NCBI GenBank assembly: GCA_964030785.1
Contig: OZ034968.1
Location: 75,713,927 to 75,777,926, forward strand
Origin: Siderastrea siderea
Lineage: Eukaryota; Cnidaria; Anthozoa; Scleractinia; Rhizangiidae
DNA: 64,000 nucleotides
Reading direction: 5' to 3'
Shown here: piece after piece, positions 11,918-19,406 of the stretch
Numbering within the stretch: position 1 is the stretch's first letter
How the letters are laid out: every line of letters begins with the position of its first letter
Program-made: the position numbers and the translations under genes
Notes under the pieces: generated by a model
Database searches by the model: none
Seen by the model: the letters and a program-made list of their open reading frames with translations, nothing else
What the model was told of the DNA's origin: nothing

Positions 11918-12970
11918 ATGAGTTTTTACATCACCCTTATCAGTGATCAAGCACAAGGCACGAATCAAAAATTTACTGTCAGACTTCCTCATTCACATTA
12001 TTTGGTGGAAGATGATTGGGAAGCGGCCTTGGTTCATATCTCACACCCGGCTTTTTATCAACAATTGGGAGATCAAACCAAGCAGAATTGGACGCAAGAA
12101 GATAGTCAAAAACATTGGATGAAAACAGATATCAGATACATACCAAAACGTGCTGATGGAACAGCTCCCATTCAAGTGACCAAACAAATCCATTTACCGC
12201 CAGGGTATTACCACAATTTGAAAGAGGCATGGATTGCCATCGCTTACGAAATAGAAAAACAACACATGGAAGTCATGATGGATATAGCCAAAATGGACGT
12301 GGACGATCTAGGGAAACGACAACAACTAGCCGCTCTTAACCTGGCTCAACCCTACGTGAAAATCACCAATGCCGGCATCGCCTCCGAATTAGATTCGTTG
12401 TATGTACTCATACCAGCCAACATGCAATTTGAAATGGAATGGAAATTGGCCAGCCTGATGGGACTTGTCAAAGATGGAACGCCAACGCAGAGAATTGTCC
12501 AAGAAAAAAATTATCTGGTGAAACATATCGTGGATTACGACGATCGCCACAAATGGACACCCACCATAGGGCCTGTCAACAAATATCCACCGCATGGCAT
12601 CGTCTCTGTCAGCTTTACCCACCCCGATTTCGAGTATGAGTTGTTCTTGGGTCCTAATCTCAGTCGACAACCATTTCCCACCACCCAAACCGTCAAACCG
12701 CAACAAGGACGACAACAACTCATGATTTACACGGATCTCGTCATTGACAGCGTGGTTGGAAATCAAGAAAAAGGTTTTTTACGTGCCATTGATGCTGGCA
12801 ATACCGATCATCAGTTTGATACCACGCAACGGATGTATTTTCCTCTTGGCAAAACCATCTTTGACAGCATTGCCATTGACATTCAAACAGCGAATGGACA
12901 GCCGGCTCCTTTCAAACAAGGCAGTACCATCATTACCCTTCAACTCTCCAGAAAAAGTCAACGGACATGA
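11918..12970 (+). CDS. Capsid-associated protein, paralogue 1 (penton-like candidate)
   Basis: A 350-residue protein beginning MSFYITL. It belongs with 16447-17490 and 17504-18547: all three share the SFYxTL start, a xxRLPxP-like segment about 25 residues in, a W..x..VxxS/HI stretch, an 'LGPNL' in the middle and an end of the type G..xTLxL. This family regularly sits beside the capsid gene in Polintons; I take it to be a minor capsid or penton-type beta-sheet protein, by context rather than by a recognised motif. This is the most divergent paralogue and lies apart from the others, after its own TATA box. I chose the ATG at 11918 because the alignment to the paralogues starts there. Its last 33 or so bases are duplicated at 11605-11637. 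Confidence 0.7.
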   Translation: MSFYITLISDQAQGTNQKFTVRLPHSHYLVEDDWEAALVHISHPAFYQQLGDQTKQNWTQEDSQKHWMKTDIRYIPKRADGTAPIQVTKQIHLPPGYYHNLKEAWIAIAYEIEKQHMEVMMDIAKMDVDDLGKRQQLAALNLAQPYVKITNAGIASELDSLYVLIPANMQFEMEWKLASLMGLVKDGTPTQRIVQEKNYLVKHIVDYDDRHKWTPTIGPVNKYPPHGIVSVSFTHPDFEYELFLGPNLSRQPFPTTQTVKPQQGRQQLMIYTDLVIDSVVGNQEKGFLRAIDAGNTDHQFDTTQRMYFPLGKTIFDSIAIDIQTANGQPAPFKQGSTIITLQLSRKSQRT

Positions 12971-13186
12971 CGTCAGGGTTGTGAACTTTTTTATTTTAAT
13001 TAAAAAAAGAGTTGATGTTACAAAGGGTGGTCTGTGTTCTTTGCCACGCGGGGTGGGGCGCTCCTATGTACAATTGAAAAAAGCTATCTACAATTTGAAA
13101 AACTAAAAGAAAAGCTATGTACAATTGGAAAAAACTAAAAACTAAAAGAAAAGCTATGTACAATTCCAAAAATAAAAACTAAGAAA
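12971..13186. repeat. Short tandem repeats between convergent genes
   Basis: A motif close to AAAAGCTATGTACAATTGGA is repeated four times at about 13065-13165 in AT-rich DNA between the 3' ends of two convergent genes. A/T-rich stretches on both strands could serve as polyadenylation regions. No gene is present. Confidence 0.6.
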
Positions 13187-13882
13187 TTACAAATGAAAGT
13201 CTTCCAGTTCCATGCGTAATTGATCAATGTTCTCGGGTAGACAGAAGGTGCGGTTGAATAAGGCTTGAATTTCGGCTCGGGTTTTCTCGTCCACATCCCG
13301 GGATCCCACAATAGCACTGCTTTGATGAAGGGTGGGCTTTTTAGGTCCCCAAGGGACAAATTGACTGCCAGTGACCAGGGTGGCGGCATTCTCATTGACT
13401 TGGTAGTAATGGTCCGAGCGGTACCATGATTGACTGGGGATGTCAAACAGGTAGACGGGTTTGCCTTGATCCATAGCCAATTGCACAGTCCAACCAGTGC
13501 CTCCTTTCACGCGTTTATGATCCGGTTCCAAGATGCCAAAGGCATAGATGGTATGGGCTTTTTTGGCCAATTGATAATTGCGTTGCAGCAATTGCAGGGT
13601 GTAAAAATGACTGGGCATGTGTTTGCCTAGTTTCTCAGCCGCCTGGTGAAGATGGGGGTTGGCCAGCATCAGGACTTCCACGGTAGAAGGGGTGATGAAA
13701 GTGGCTCGAGGATGGTTCGGGGGGACCAGGACTTCTAGTTGCATCCCAAAGTGTTTGGCATGTTGTTCCACGAGGGCATCCGTACCTTTGGCTCCCCCGG
13801 TGTAGACCACATGGCCATGACCCACTTGCAGTTCCAAGGCACCGAGATCTTGTTCTCCGATCATGTCAATGTCTGGGGGCAT
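13187..13882 (-). CDS. SLOG-superfamily (DprA/LOG-like Rossmann) protein
   Basis: A 231-residue protein. It shows VVYTGGAKGTDALVEQHA (residues 25-42), the GG-x-GxD loop of DprA/YspA-like SLOG proteins, then RNYQLAKKAHTIYAFG (101-116) and VKGGTGWTVQLAMDQGKPVYLFD (125-147), the second glycine loop and following strand. An IVGSRD motif, which usually opens such domains, instead lies near the C-terminus (191-196), suggesting a permuted or rearranged order. SLOG proteins bind nucleotides or nucleotide-derived signals; the ligand here is unknown. I chose the ATG at 13882 rather than an upstream TTG; MIG at residue 7 is an alternative start. It is divergently transcribed from the GRF-finger gene, with TATTTAAG 40 bases upstream. 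An unusual gene for an animal Polinton and possibly linked to the SLATT-like protein at 23145. Confidence 0.75.
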   Translation of the reverse strand: MPPDIDMIGEQDLGALELQVGHGHVVYTGGAKGTDALVEQHAKHFGMQLEVLVPPNHPRATFITPSTVEVLMLANPHLHQAAEKLGKHMPSHFYTLQLLQRNYQLAKKAHTIYAFGILEPDHKRVKGGTGWTVQLAMDQGKPVYLFDIPSQSWYRSDHYYQVNENAATLVTGSQFVPWGPKKPTLHQSSAIVGSRDVDEKTRAEIQALFNRTFCLPENIDQLRMELEDFHL

Positions 13883-14097
13883 GGCTTTTGAGAATGAAGA
13901 TCTAGTGACCAAGGGACCGTCTTAAATAGGGACAGTTGACCAATGGGAAGACAAGAGGTCCTTATTTGGATTGAACAAGCTGACCAATGGGAAGATAACA
14001 AGTCCTTATATGGGTAGGATAAGCTGACCAATGACAGTCAAGGGTCTAAGGTATAAAAAGGCATGGTCGGTAGGGGTGACATCAACCTTTGAGTACG
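13883..14097. promoter_or_regulatory. Divergent promoter with repeated CCAAT motifs
   Basis: TATTTAAG on the minus strand (13921-13928) faces the SLOG gene. TATAAAAAG on the plus strand (14052-14060) faces the GRF-finger gene. Between them TGACCAATG occurs three times (about 13938, 13981 and 14025), twice extended to TGACCAATGGGAAGA, each containing a CCAAT box. Confidence 0.65.
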
Positions 14098-14961
14098 ATG
14101 TCTGTCGATCGGAAGAGAAAATCAACCCATCCCCCAGAGGGGAAGAAGAAGAAGAAGAGCATTCAACATATGACGCCCGTGGACTGTGATCCTGTGGTGT
14201 GTGACGTGGTGGAAGACACCCGAGCTGCTGTGGAAGATATGATGAAAGAATTGAATGACATGGTGGAGCAATCACCCCCAACACCTCAATTCACCTTGAC
14301 GACCGTGTATGATCCTCCCAGTTCAGTGGACACTATGGTATGTCCTTACCATGAGGTGCGTTTGGAGGCCCGAGAATCTCAAAAGGGATGGAAGTATGTG
14401 AAATGTCCCATGCAACCGTGTTTGCTGTTTTGTGGACAAGATCAAGTTCTGGAGTATATGAAAGCCGTGTATAGTCAACCTCATGTAGAAGTGTTGGACA
14501 TGTGGGGTGGTTTACAATGCTTTTGCCGTGAACCCGCTACGCTTCAACAGAGTCATTCGACCCAGAACCCCGATCGGTTGTTTCTGACTTGTTCCAAGAA
14601 AACGTGTGGCTTCTTCCGATGGGCCGATCAACCCTTGGGTCCCAAGTACTGGAGTTGGTTTCATGACAACCCTCCCAAAAAAGCCGACCAACAAGCTGAA
14701 CCACCCACCCGTGATGCTCAAGGATATCCCAAGAGGGGCTATGACATCCCTGGCCCTCCAGTCCAAAGGAAAGAGGACGTGGAACGAGAACGACCCCTGA
14801 CAGAGTATGAGAAACAATTGTTACGAGAAATTCAAGATCTCAAGAACCGTCAAGAAGTGATGGTAGCCCCGGCACCACCACCCCCTAAGTACAGTGACAG
14901 TGTGGAGAACTGGCAGAAAGGTCTAGAGACCGTCAGTTACGGCCGTCTAGGTCTCTTTTAA
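14098..14961 (+). CDS. Zinc-binding protein with GRF-type finger
   Basis: A 287-residue protein. A Lys-rich N-terminus (KRK..., KKKKK at 16-20) looks like a nuclear localisation signal. A first Cys cluster is at residues 82, 103, 108 and 112, and a GRF-type zinc finger spans 138-177 with C141, C143, C165 and C170, the NPDRLFLTC core and GFFRWAD. GRF fingers bind single-stranded nucleic acid in TOP3A, APEX2 and NEIL3, and accessory GRF proteins occur in DNA viruses, so a role in replication or repair is likely. The C-terminus has a charged helix (240-257) and a proline run. I chose the ATG at 14098, 38 bases after TATAAAAAG, over an upstream TTG. The stop at 14961 nearly touches the next ATG (14963). 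Confidence 0.75.
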   Translation: MSVDRKRKSTHPPEGKKKKKSIQHMTPVDCDPVVCDVVEDTRAAVEDMMKELNDMVEQSPPTPQFTLTTVYDPPSSVDTMVCPYHEVRLEARESQKGWKYVKCPMQPCLLFCGQDQVLEYMKAVYSQPHVEVLDMWGGLQCFCREPATLQQSHSTQNPDRLFLTCSKKTCGFFRWADQPLGPKYWSWFHDNPPKKADQQAEPPTRDAQGYPKRGYDIPGPPVQRKEDVERERPLTEYEKQLLREIQDLKNRQEVMVAPAPPPPKYSDSVENWQKGLETVSYGRLGLF

Positions 14962-14962
14962 A

Positions 14963-15349
14963 ATGAGAGAACGAATAAAATGTTTTATCAATGTCACCAT
15001 GGAGTCTGTGTGTGATGCGTGGGAGTCTGTCTTGTCCCTGGGGCAATGGCAATGTCATCAAACCCTTTGTCAAGTCTTATATGATCACCAACCCGGCACC
15101 CAAATCCCCATACCCCCTTGTCCCGAGGACACGCATCCTCTCCACCTCTTTGAAGAAACCCATGTGGACCGCAACCTATATCGATGGGTGGTGTTTGTCT
15201 TATGGTTAAAAGCTCACCCAGAGGCATGGCGATGGTATCGAATCATTCAAAAGGCGCATCCCCACACGGTCCCTACCATATCGACCTTATGGGATGAATG
15301 CCAAAACGTATGGCCCCTCGAAAGAAAAAGGTCTCCCCATCATGGTTGA
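14963..15349 (+). CDS. Small hypothetical protein upstream of integrase
   Basis: A 128-residue protein, unrecognised. It is rich in Trp, His and Cys, and the middle part (RWVVFVLWLKAHPEAWRWY) looks like an amphipathic helix. It starts one base after the preceding stop and its last 52 bases overlap the integrase start in another frame. This tight packing supports a real gene, although the tail overlap could also mean that an internal ATG is used. Confidence 0.55.
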   Translation: MRERIKCFINVTMESVCDAWESVLSLGQWQCHQTLCQVLYDHQPGTQIPIPPCPEDTHPLHLFEETHVDRNLYRWVVFVLWLKAHPEAWRWYRIIQKAHPHTVPTISTLWDECQNVWPLERKRSPHHG

Positions 15350-16443
15350 CTCGGTACCACGATCCTCGAGCCCCCGGCAGTTTAGGAGGGGTGCAACGGT
15401 TTGCTAAAGCCCATCGTCTCCCTTTGAAAAAAGCTCAACGGGTCTTGGAACGGGATTTGGCCTATACGTTACATAAACCACGACGTCGTCGTTTTCCCAC
15501 CGTCCCCGTGATCGTAGGAGGATTAGATGATCAATGGGTCGCGGATTTAGTGGAAGTGCAACGTTTGGCCAAGTATAATCGGGGCATACGCTACTTGTTG
15601 ACGGTCGTGGATGTGTTGTCCAAGTACGCGTGGGTCCAACCGTTGAAAGACAAAACCGGCGTGGCCCTCGTGAAAGCCTTTGAGAAGATTTTGAAAGGAC
15701 GTCACCCGAATCGATTGCAAACGGATCGAGGGAAAGAATTTTATAACCGGATTTTTCAACGATGGCTTGACAAGCAAGGCATTCAACATTTTTCGACGGA
15801 AGGGGATGCCAAAGCCAGTGTGGTGGAACGATTTAACCGCACCTTGAAAGAACGGTTGTACCGTTATTTCACCGCGGCCAACACGTTGAAATTTGACGAT
15901 GTCTTACCCGAGTTGGTGCAGGGGTATAATGCCACCCGTCATCGAAGTATTGGTATGCCCCCCGAAAACGTGACGTGGGACAACGAAGAAGCCGTGTGGA
16001 AACGATTGTATGCCCAACGGTTGAAAGACCAGAAAAAACCTAAATTCAAAGTCGGAGATCGTGTCCGTCTCAATAAGATTCATCGTACCTTTGAAAAAGG
16101 CTATTTACCCGGTTGGACCGAAGAAGTGTTTGTGGTGCATCGGGTGATCCCGGGATCTGTGCCCACGTATAAGATTCACGAATGGGATGAGACCCCCGTC
16201 CAAGGTACGTTTTATGAAGAGGATTTACAAAAAGTCCATGTATCCGAGGTGTTTCGCATTGAAAAGGTACTTAAGCGACAAAAAGATCGTTGGTTGGTCA
16301 AGTGGAAAGGGTGGCCCGACAAGTACAATAGTTGGATTCGTAGTCAAGACGTCACGTCTCTCCAACCACCCCAGAGGAAAAGCCCACCCAAACGACAACT
16401 GAAGACTAAAGAGACAAGCCCACCCAAAAGACGACGTGACTAA
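15298..16443 (+). CDS. Retroviral-type (RVE) integrase with C-terminal chromodomain
   Basis: A 381-residue protein that inserts the element by joining its ends to staggered host cuts, giving the observed 6-bp duplication. The RVE core spans about residues 75-215, with catalytic D83 (VADLVEVQ), D143 (QTDRGKEF) and E177 (VVERFNRTLK). An SH3-like basic domain follows at about 248-290 (KVGDRVRLNKI), then a chromodomain at about 317-350 (VFRIEKVLKRQKDRWLVKWKGW...YNSWI) and a Pro/Lys/Arg-rich tail. The chromodomain's aromatic residues suggest binding to methylated histone tails and so biased target choice, as in chromoviruses. The frame is intact. The ATG at 15298 overlaps the previous gene. Confidence 0.95.
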   Translation: MPKRMAPRKKKVSPSWLTRYHDPRAPGSLGGVQRFAKAHRLPLKKAQRVLERDLAYTLHKPRRRRFPTVPVIVGGLDDQWVADLVEVQRLAKYNRGIRYLLTVVDVLSKYAWVQPLKDKTGVALVKAFEKILKGRHPNRLQTDRGKEFYNRIFQRWLDKQGIQHFSTEGDAKASVVERFNRTLKERLYRYFTAANTLKFDDVLPELVQGYNATRHRSIGMPPENVTWDNEEAVWKRLYAQRLKDQKKPKFKVGDRVRLNKIHRTFEKGYLPGWTEEVFVVHRVIPGSVPTYKIHEWDETPVQGTFYEEDLQKVHVSEVFRIEKVLKRQKDRWLVKWKGWPDKYNSWIRSQDVTSLQPPQRKSPPKRQLKTKETSPPKRRRD

Positions 16444-16446
16444 ACA

Positions 16447-17490
16447 ATGACGTTGGTGCCCAACTCTTCGTTTTACGTGACGTTGATGAGTCATGCGAGT
16501 ACCAAAGAGTTTCCTGGGAACAAGAGTCATCATTTCAGAAACCGATTGCCTAAACCCATCCGATTTATGGGACGAGGATGGATGGTGGGTATGGTGAGTT
16601 TATCCTTACCCACCATTCCAGTGATAGCGGAAGAAGGAGGCGTGGGTGATTCCCATCCTCTGTTGTACGTACGATGGCACGAACGGGTGTATGCCCAAGA
16701 CGATCAAGGCAACGATCGATGGTGGCATCAACGTCGCGAACTCACTGTCTACGGTCAAGATATGAGAAAGGAATTGGCCTCCTCGACGGGATTGCACTTT
16801 TTTCATCAACTGGTGTACCGTTACGAGCAAAGCCGTGCCAAACAAACCGAACCCAAAAACAAATGGACCGAGGACAATGGCGTTAAATTGTATCCGACGT
16901 TTGAATGGACCTCCGAAGGGGATTTGTTATTGAATACCACCAATGTGGATTACAAACGACAAGTAGCGCACGTGTCATGGGGCAGATCCTTGGCCCTGAG
17001 AATGGGATGGATTGAACAAGCGTCCCCCGGTCAGTATCGATTGGGTCCGAATCTCTTGCAAGAATTTCAAGGCATTTCCACCATTCCCACCCCGACGGAT
17101 ATCCGCGATGCCGCCAACAAGCCCATCTTTTGGAAAGTGGAGGGGGATTATCTGAAATTGAGTCTATCGTGTCCTTGGCGGTTTGTGAATTTGAACCAGA
17201 TCTTTCGTCCCTCGTTGGAATTTCCCTCGGCGCGTCCTTTGCACGTGTATTGTGATGTAGGGACCAGCAGCATGGTAGGGGGTCGTATCACCGATCTCTT
17301 ACGAGAAATCAAGTACCAGCCACAAAACACCACCCACTTTGAACCTCGACATATTCAATATGTCCCAGTACGCAATGAAGTGGTGGAAATCGTGGAAACC
17401 CAGATGGCCGAAACCAATGGGGATCTGGTGAAATTTGGCGAAGGCCATGCCCTCCTGACCCTCCACTTTAAAAGGGAAGTGGTAGTGTGA
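16447..17490 (+). CDS. Capsid-associated protein, paralogue 2 (penton-like candidate)
   Basis: A 347-residue protein starting three bases after the integrase stop. The SFYVTL segment is at residues 8-13. It is closely related along its length to the next gene, sharing GPNLQQEF/GPNLLQEF, LHVYCDVGTSSMVGG, ITDLLREIKY, FEP.HI.Y and GDLVKFGEGHALLTLHFK near the end. The terminal signature (VY-D-V...VG...LLR...G..V.F..GH...TLHF) is typical of a conserved Polinton protein that accompanies the capsid gene; I infer a minor capsid or penton-type protein. It forms a co-oriented cluster with paralogue 3 and the core and capsid genes downstream. Confidence 0.75.
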   Translation: MTLVPNSSFYVTLMSHASTKEFPGNKSHHFRNRLPKPIRFMGRGWMVGMVSLSLPTIPVIAEEGGVGDSHPLLYVRWHERVYAQDDQGNDRWWHQRRELTVYGQDMRKELASSTGLHFFHQLVYRYEQSRAKQTEPKNKWTEDNGVKLYPTFEWTSEGDLLLNTTNVDYKRQVAHVSWGRSLALRMGWIEQASPGQYRLGPNLLQEFQGISTIPTPTDIRDAANKPIFWKVEGDYLKLSLSCPWRFVNLNQIFRPSLEFPSARPLHVYCDVGTSSMVGGRITDLLREIKYQPQNTTHFEPRHIQYVPVRNEVVEIVETQMAETNGDLVKFGEGHALLTLHFKREVVV

Positions 17491-17503
17491 AGAAGAAGAC
17501 AAC

Positions 17504-18547
17504 ATGTCGTTCTACGTGACGTTACCCAGTCATGCCAACCGACGTGAATTTCCCAACAACCAAGCCAATTCCTTCAAGATTCGTTTACCTCAACCGTTAC
17601 AGCTCACAGGGGGTGGATGGCAAGTGGGGTTGAGTGCCATTTCCTTACCGGATACCCGCGTCAATTTGTACGAGTTGGTGAAGAAAGATGGGTACATCCT
17701 AGCGACGTCGTGGGAGATCACTTATCCCGCCCCGGGTAAAACCGATGGCACCATGGCCGCGCGCATAGGCACGGCGCAAACCCTCATCCAAGACGTCCAG
17801 GATTTGGATTGGGTGGTGGATGGCGTGAGTTTCATGAAAGCCACGATTGCCCATTTGGAACAACGACGCCAGGAAACGGCCATTCAAGGAGGCCGGTTTA
17901 CCAACGATCAAGGCAAACACACCTACGTCAAGTTCAAGTGGGAAGGCGACGATCTGCTCATCGACAACACGAATGTCTGCCATTGTGGGAACAAAACACC
18001 AGTCCTGACCATCTACACCAAGTTGGCGCTCAAGATGGGATGGTTACGTAAAATTAGCAGTGGATTGGTGTTGGGCCCGAACTTACAGCAAGAATTCCTG
18101 GGGGATCAAGTCCCCGACATCACCAACAACAGCGATTGGCAGGATGTCACCGACGGTCAGGGGAACGCGGTTTTTTGGACGGTGCGTTCGTTTTTACCGG
18201 ATTATTTACAATTGAGTATGAGTTGTGGGTGGCGTTTCACCAACTTGAATACGGCGTTTCGTTCCGTGGTGGGGGAACCCACCCGATCGTTGCACGTGTA
18301 CTCGGACGTGGCAGGCAGTATGATGGTAGGCAATCGCGTGACTGATTTGTTGCGTGAAATCCAGTACAAGCGAGAAGCACGTGGCACCCTGTATTTTGAA
18401 CCGTTGCACATTCATTACATGTCTCTTCGTAACGAGGTGGTGGAAATGATTCACGTTCAAGTGGCTGAAACGATTGGTGCCGGAGGAGACTTGGTCAAGT
18501 TTGGTGAAGGTCATACCATTGTCACGTTACACTTCAAAAAGACATAA
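17504..18547 (+). CDS. Capsid-associated protein, paralogue 3 (penton-like candidate)
   Basis: A 347-residue protein with the MSFYVTLPSHANRREFPNNQ start that best represents the family, 13 bases after paralogue 2. It shares the GPNL, VYSDVAGSMMVGNRVTDLLREIQY and GGDLVKFGEGHTIVTLHFK signatures. No signal peptide or membrane span is visible. The pair 2/3 looks like a tandem duplication followed by divergence, while paralogue 1 is more distant. One may form capsid vertices and another a related accessory role, but this is inference only. Confidence 0.75.
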   Translation: MSFYVTLPSHANRREFPNNQANSFKIRLPQPLQLTGGGWQVGLSAISLPDTRVNLYELVKKDGYILATSWEITYPAPGKTDGTMAARIGTAQTLIQDVQDLDWVVDGVSFMKATIAHLEQRRQETAIQGGRFTNDQGKHTYVKFKWEGDDLLIDNTNVCHCGNKTPVLTIYTKLALKMGWLRKISSGLVLGPNLQQEFLGDQVPDITNNSDWQDVTDGQGNAVFWTVRSFLPDYLQLSMSCGWRFTNLNTAFRSVVGEPTRSLHVYSDVAGSMMVGNRVTDLLREIQYKREARGTLYFEPLHIHYMSLRNEVVEMIHVQVAETIGAGGDLVKFGEGHTIVTLHFKKT

Positions 18548-18582
18548 AAAGGGGATGGCCAAGGGAGTGTCCCAATGACAAG

Positions 18583-18771
18583 ATGCCCAAGACAAGAGTG
18601 CGTGGAAGGAGACGAAGAAGAAGGCAACGAGGGGGTCTCTTGCCCCTGGCGGCCCTCATTCCAGCCTTGATCGCTGGGGGAAAAGCTGTGGCGTTGGGTG
18701 CCGCAAGTGGTGCCGCGAGTTACGGGGCTAAAAAAGGGTTGGAAGCCGCTTTTCGGAAAAAACGACGATGA
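18583..18771 (+). CDS. Small Arg-rich precursor with QRGG site (pX/mu-like)
   Basis: A 62-residue protein. The N-terminus is polybasic (residues 6-16, RGRRRRRRQRG). QRGG is at 15-18, followed by a hydrophobic Ala/Gly/Leu segment (19-46) that could be a membrane-active helix, then a basic end. The layout recalls adenovirus core or minor precursors cut by adenain. If the local protease cuts after GG, a DNA-binding peptide and a hydrophobic peptide would be released. It lies between paralogue 3 and the next small basic gene. Confidence 0.7.
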   Translation: MPKTRVRGRRRRRRQRGGLLPLAALIPALIAGGKAVALGAASGAASYGAKKGLEAAFRKKRR

Positions 18772-18774
18772 CGG

Positions 18775-18784
18775 TATAAAAAGG
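18775..18784 (+). promoter_or_regulatory. TATA box before the core/capsid gene block
   Basis: TATAAAAAGG begins four bases after the stop of the preceding gene and 64 bases before the ATG at 18839. It may drive the 18839-21363 block. Confidence 0.6.
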
Positions 18785-18838
18785 GGAGTCCCATGAAGCC
18801 TAAACAAAACGTTTATCCCTGGTGAAGAAGAAGGCACC

Positions 18839-19165
18839 ATGCGTGGGGGAAGTTTGACCCGATTTCGAACCGACGAGTGGTATGATCAACAAGGCAAAGG
18901 AGTGATGACGGATCTGATGCGTGGGGGGTTGCAAGGTCTTATAAGGACGCGAAATCCTTTAAAATTGCCTAGTAATATCAAGAGAGGCTTGGAAACGGGT
19001 TTGACACGCGGTGTTAAACGCAAAGCCGAACAAGTCCTTAAAAAGGAAATCACCAAACAAGCCAAGAAAGCCTTGAGTCATAAGAACGTGAAAGACGCCG
19101 TGCGTGTAGCCACGGCCTTATTTCCCAAACAAACCAAACGTGCCCGTGATATTTTGGGAGTCTAA
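18839..19165 (+). CDS. Small basic helical protein with MRGG motifs
   Basis: A 108-residue protein. MRGG occurs at residues 1-4 and again at 27-30 (DLMRGGLQGL), a form close to the adenain consensus (M/L/I)xGG-x. The rest is a Lys-rich amphipathic helix (47-92). It is a likely core or minor virion protein. The stop overlaps the ATG of the next gene by one base (TAATG), as in coupled genes. Function is otherwise unknown. Confidence 0.65.
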   Translation: MRGGSLTRFRTDEWYDQQGKGVMTDLMRGGLQGLIRTRNPLKLPSNIKRGLETGLTRGVKRKAEQVLKKEITKQAKKALSHKNVKDAVRVATALFPKQTKRARDILGV

Positions 19166-19404
19166 TGGAACCCGTGCATTCACGACCTCGACGGATTCGT
19201 AGTAATCGAGGGTTGTCTCAATGGGGTGGACTGTATCCGTTTTGGAAACTCATGCCACGACGACGACAACGTGGTGGATGGTTGAGTGCCGAGGTGATGA
19301 GAGTCCCCGGGTTTGATTTGAGACAACGTTTAGCCCGACGACGACGACGCTATAAAAACCCCTCACGACGACGACGGGGTACCACTCGACGACGACGACG
19401 TTAA
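19165..19404 (+). CDS. Arg-rich core-like protein with QRGG site
   Basis: A 79-residue protein, strongly basic: RRRQRGG at 32-38 and Arg clusters at 57-62, 68-71 and 75-79. The C-terminal region resembles a protamine or adenovirus core peptide suited to condensing DNA. Cutting after GG38 would release it. It starts within the previous stop and ends three bases before the capsid gene. Confidence 0.7.
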   Translation: MEPVHSRPRRIRSNRGLSQWGGLYPFWKLMPRRRQRGGWLSAEVMRVPGFDLRQRLARRRRRYKNPSRRRRGTTRRRRR

Positions 19405-19406
19405 AC

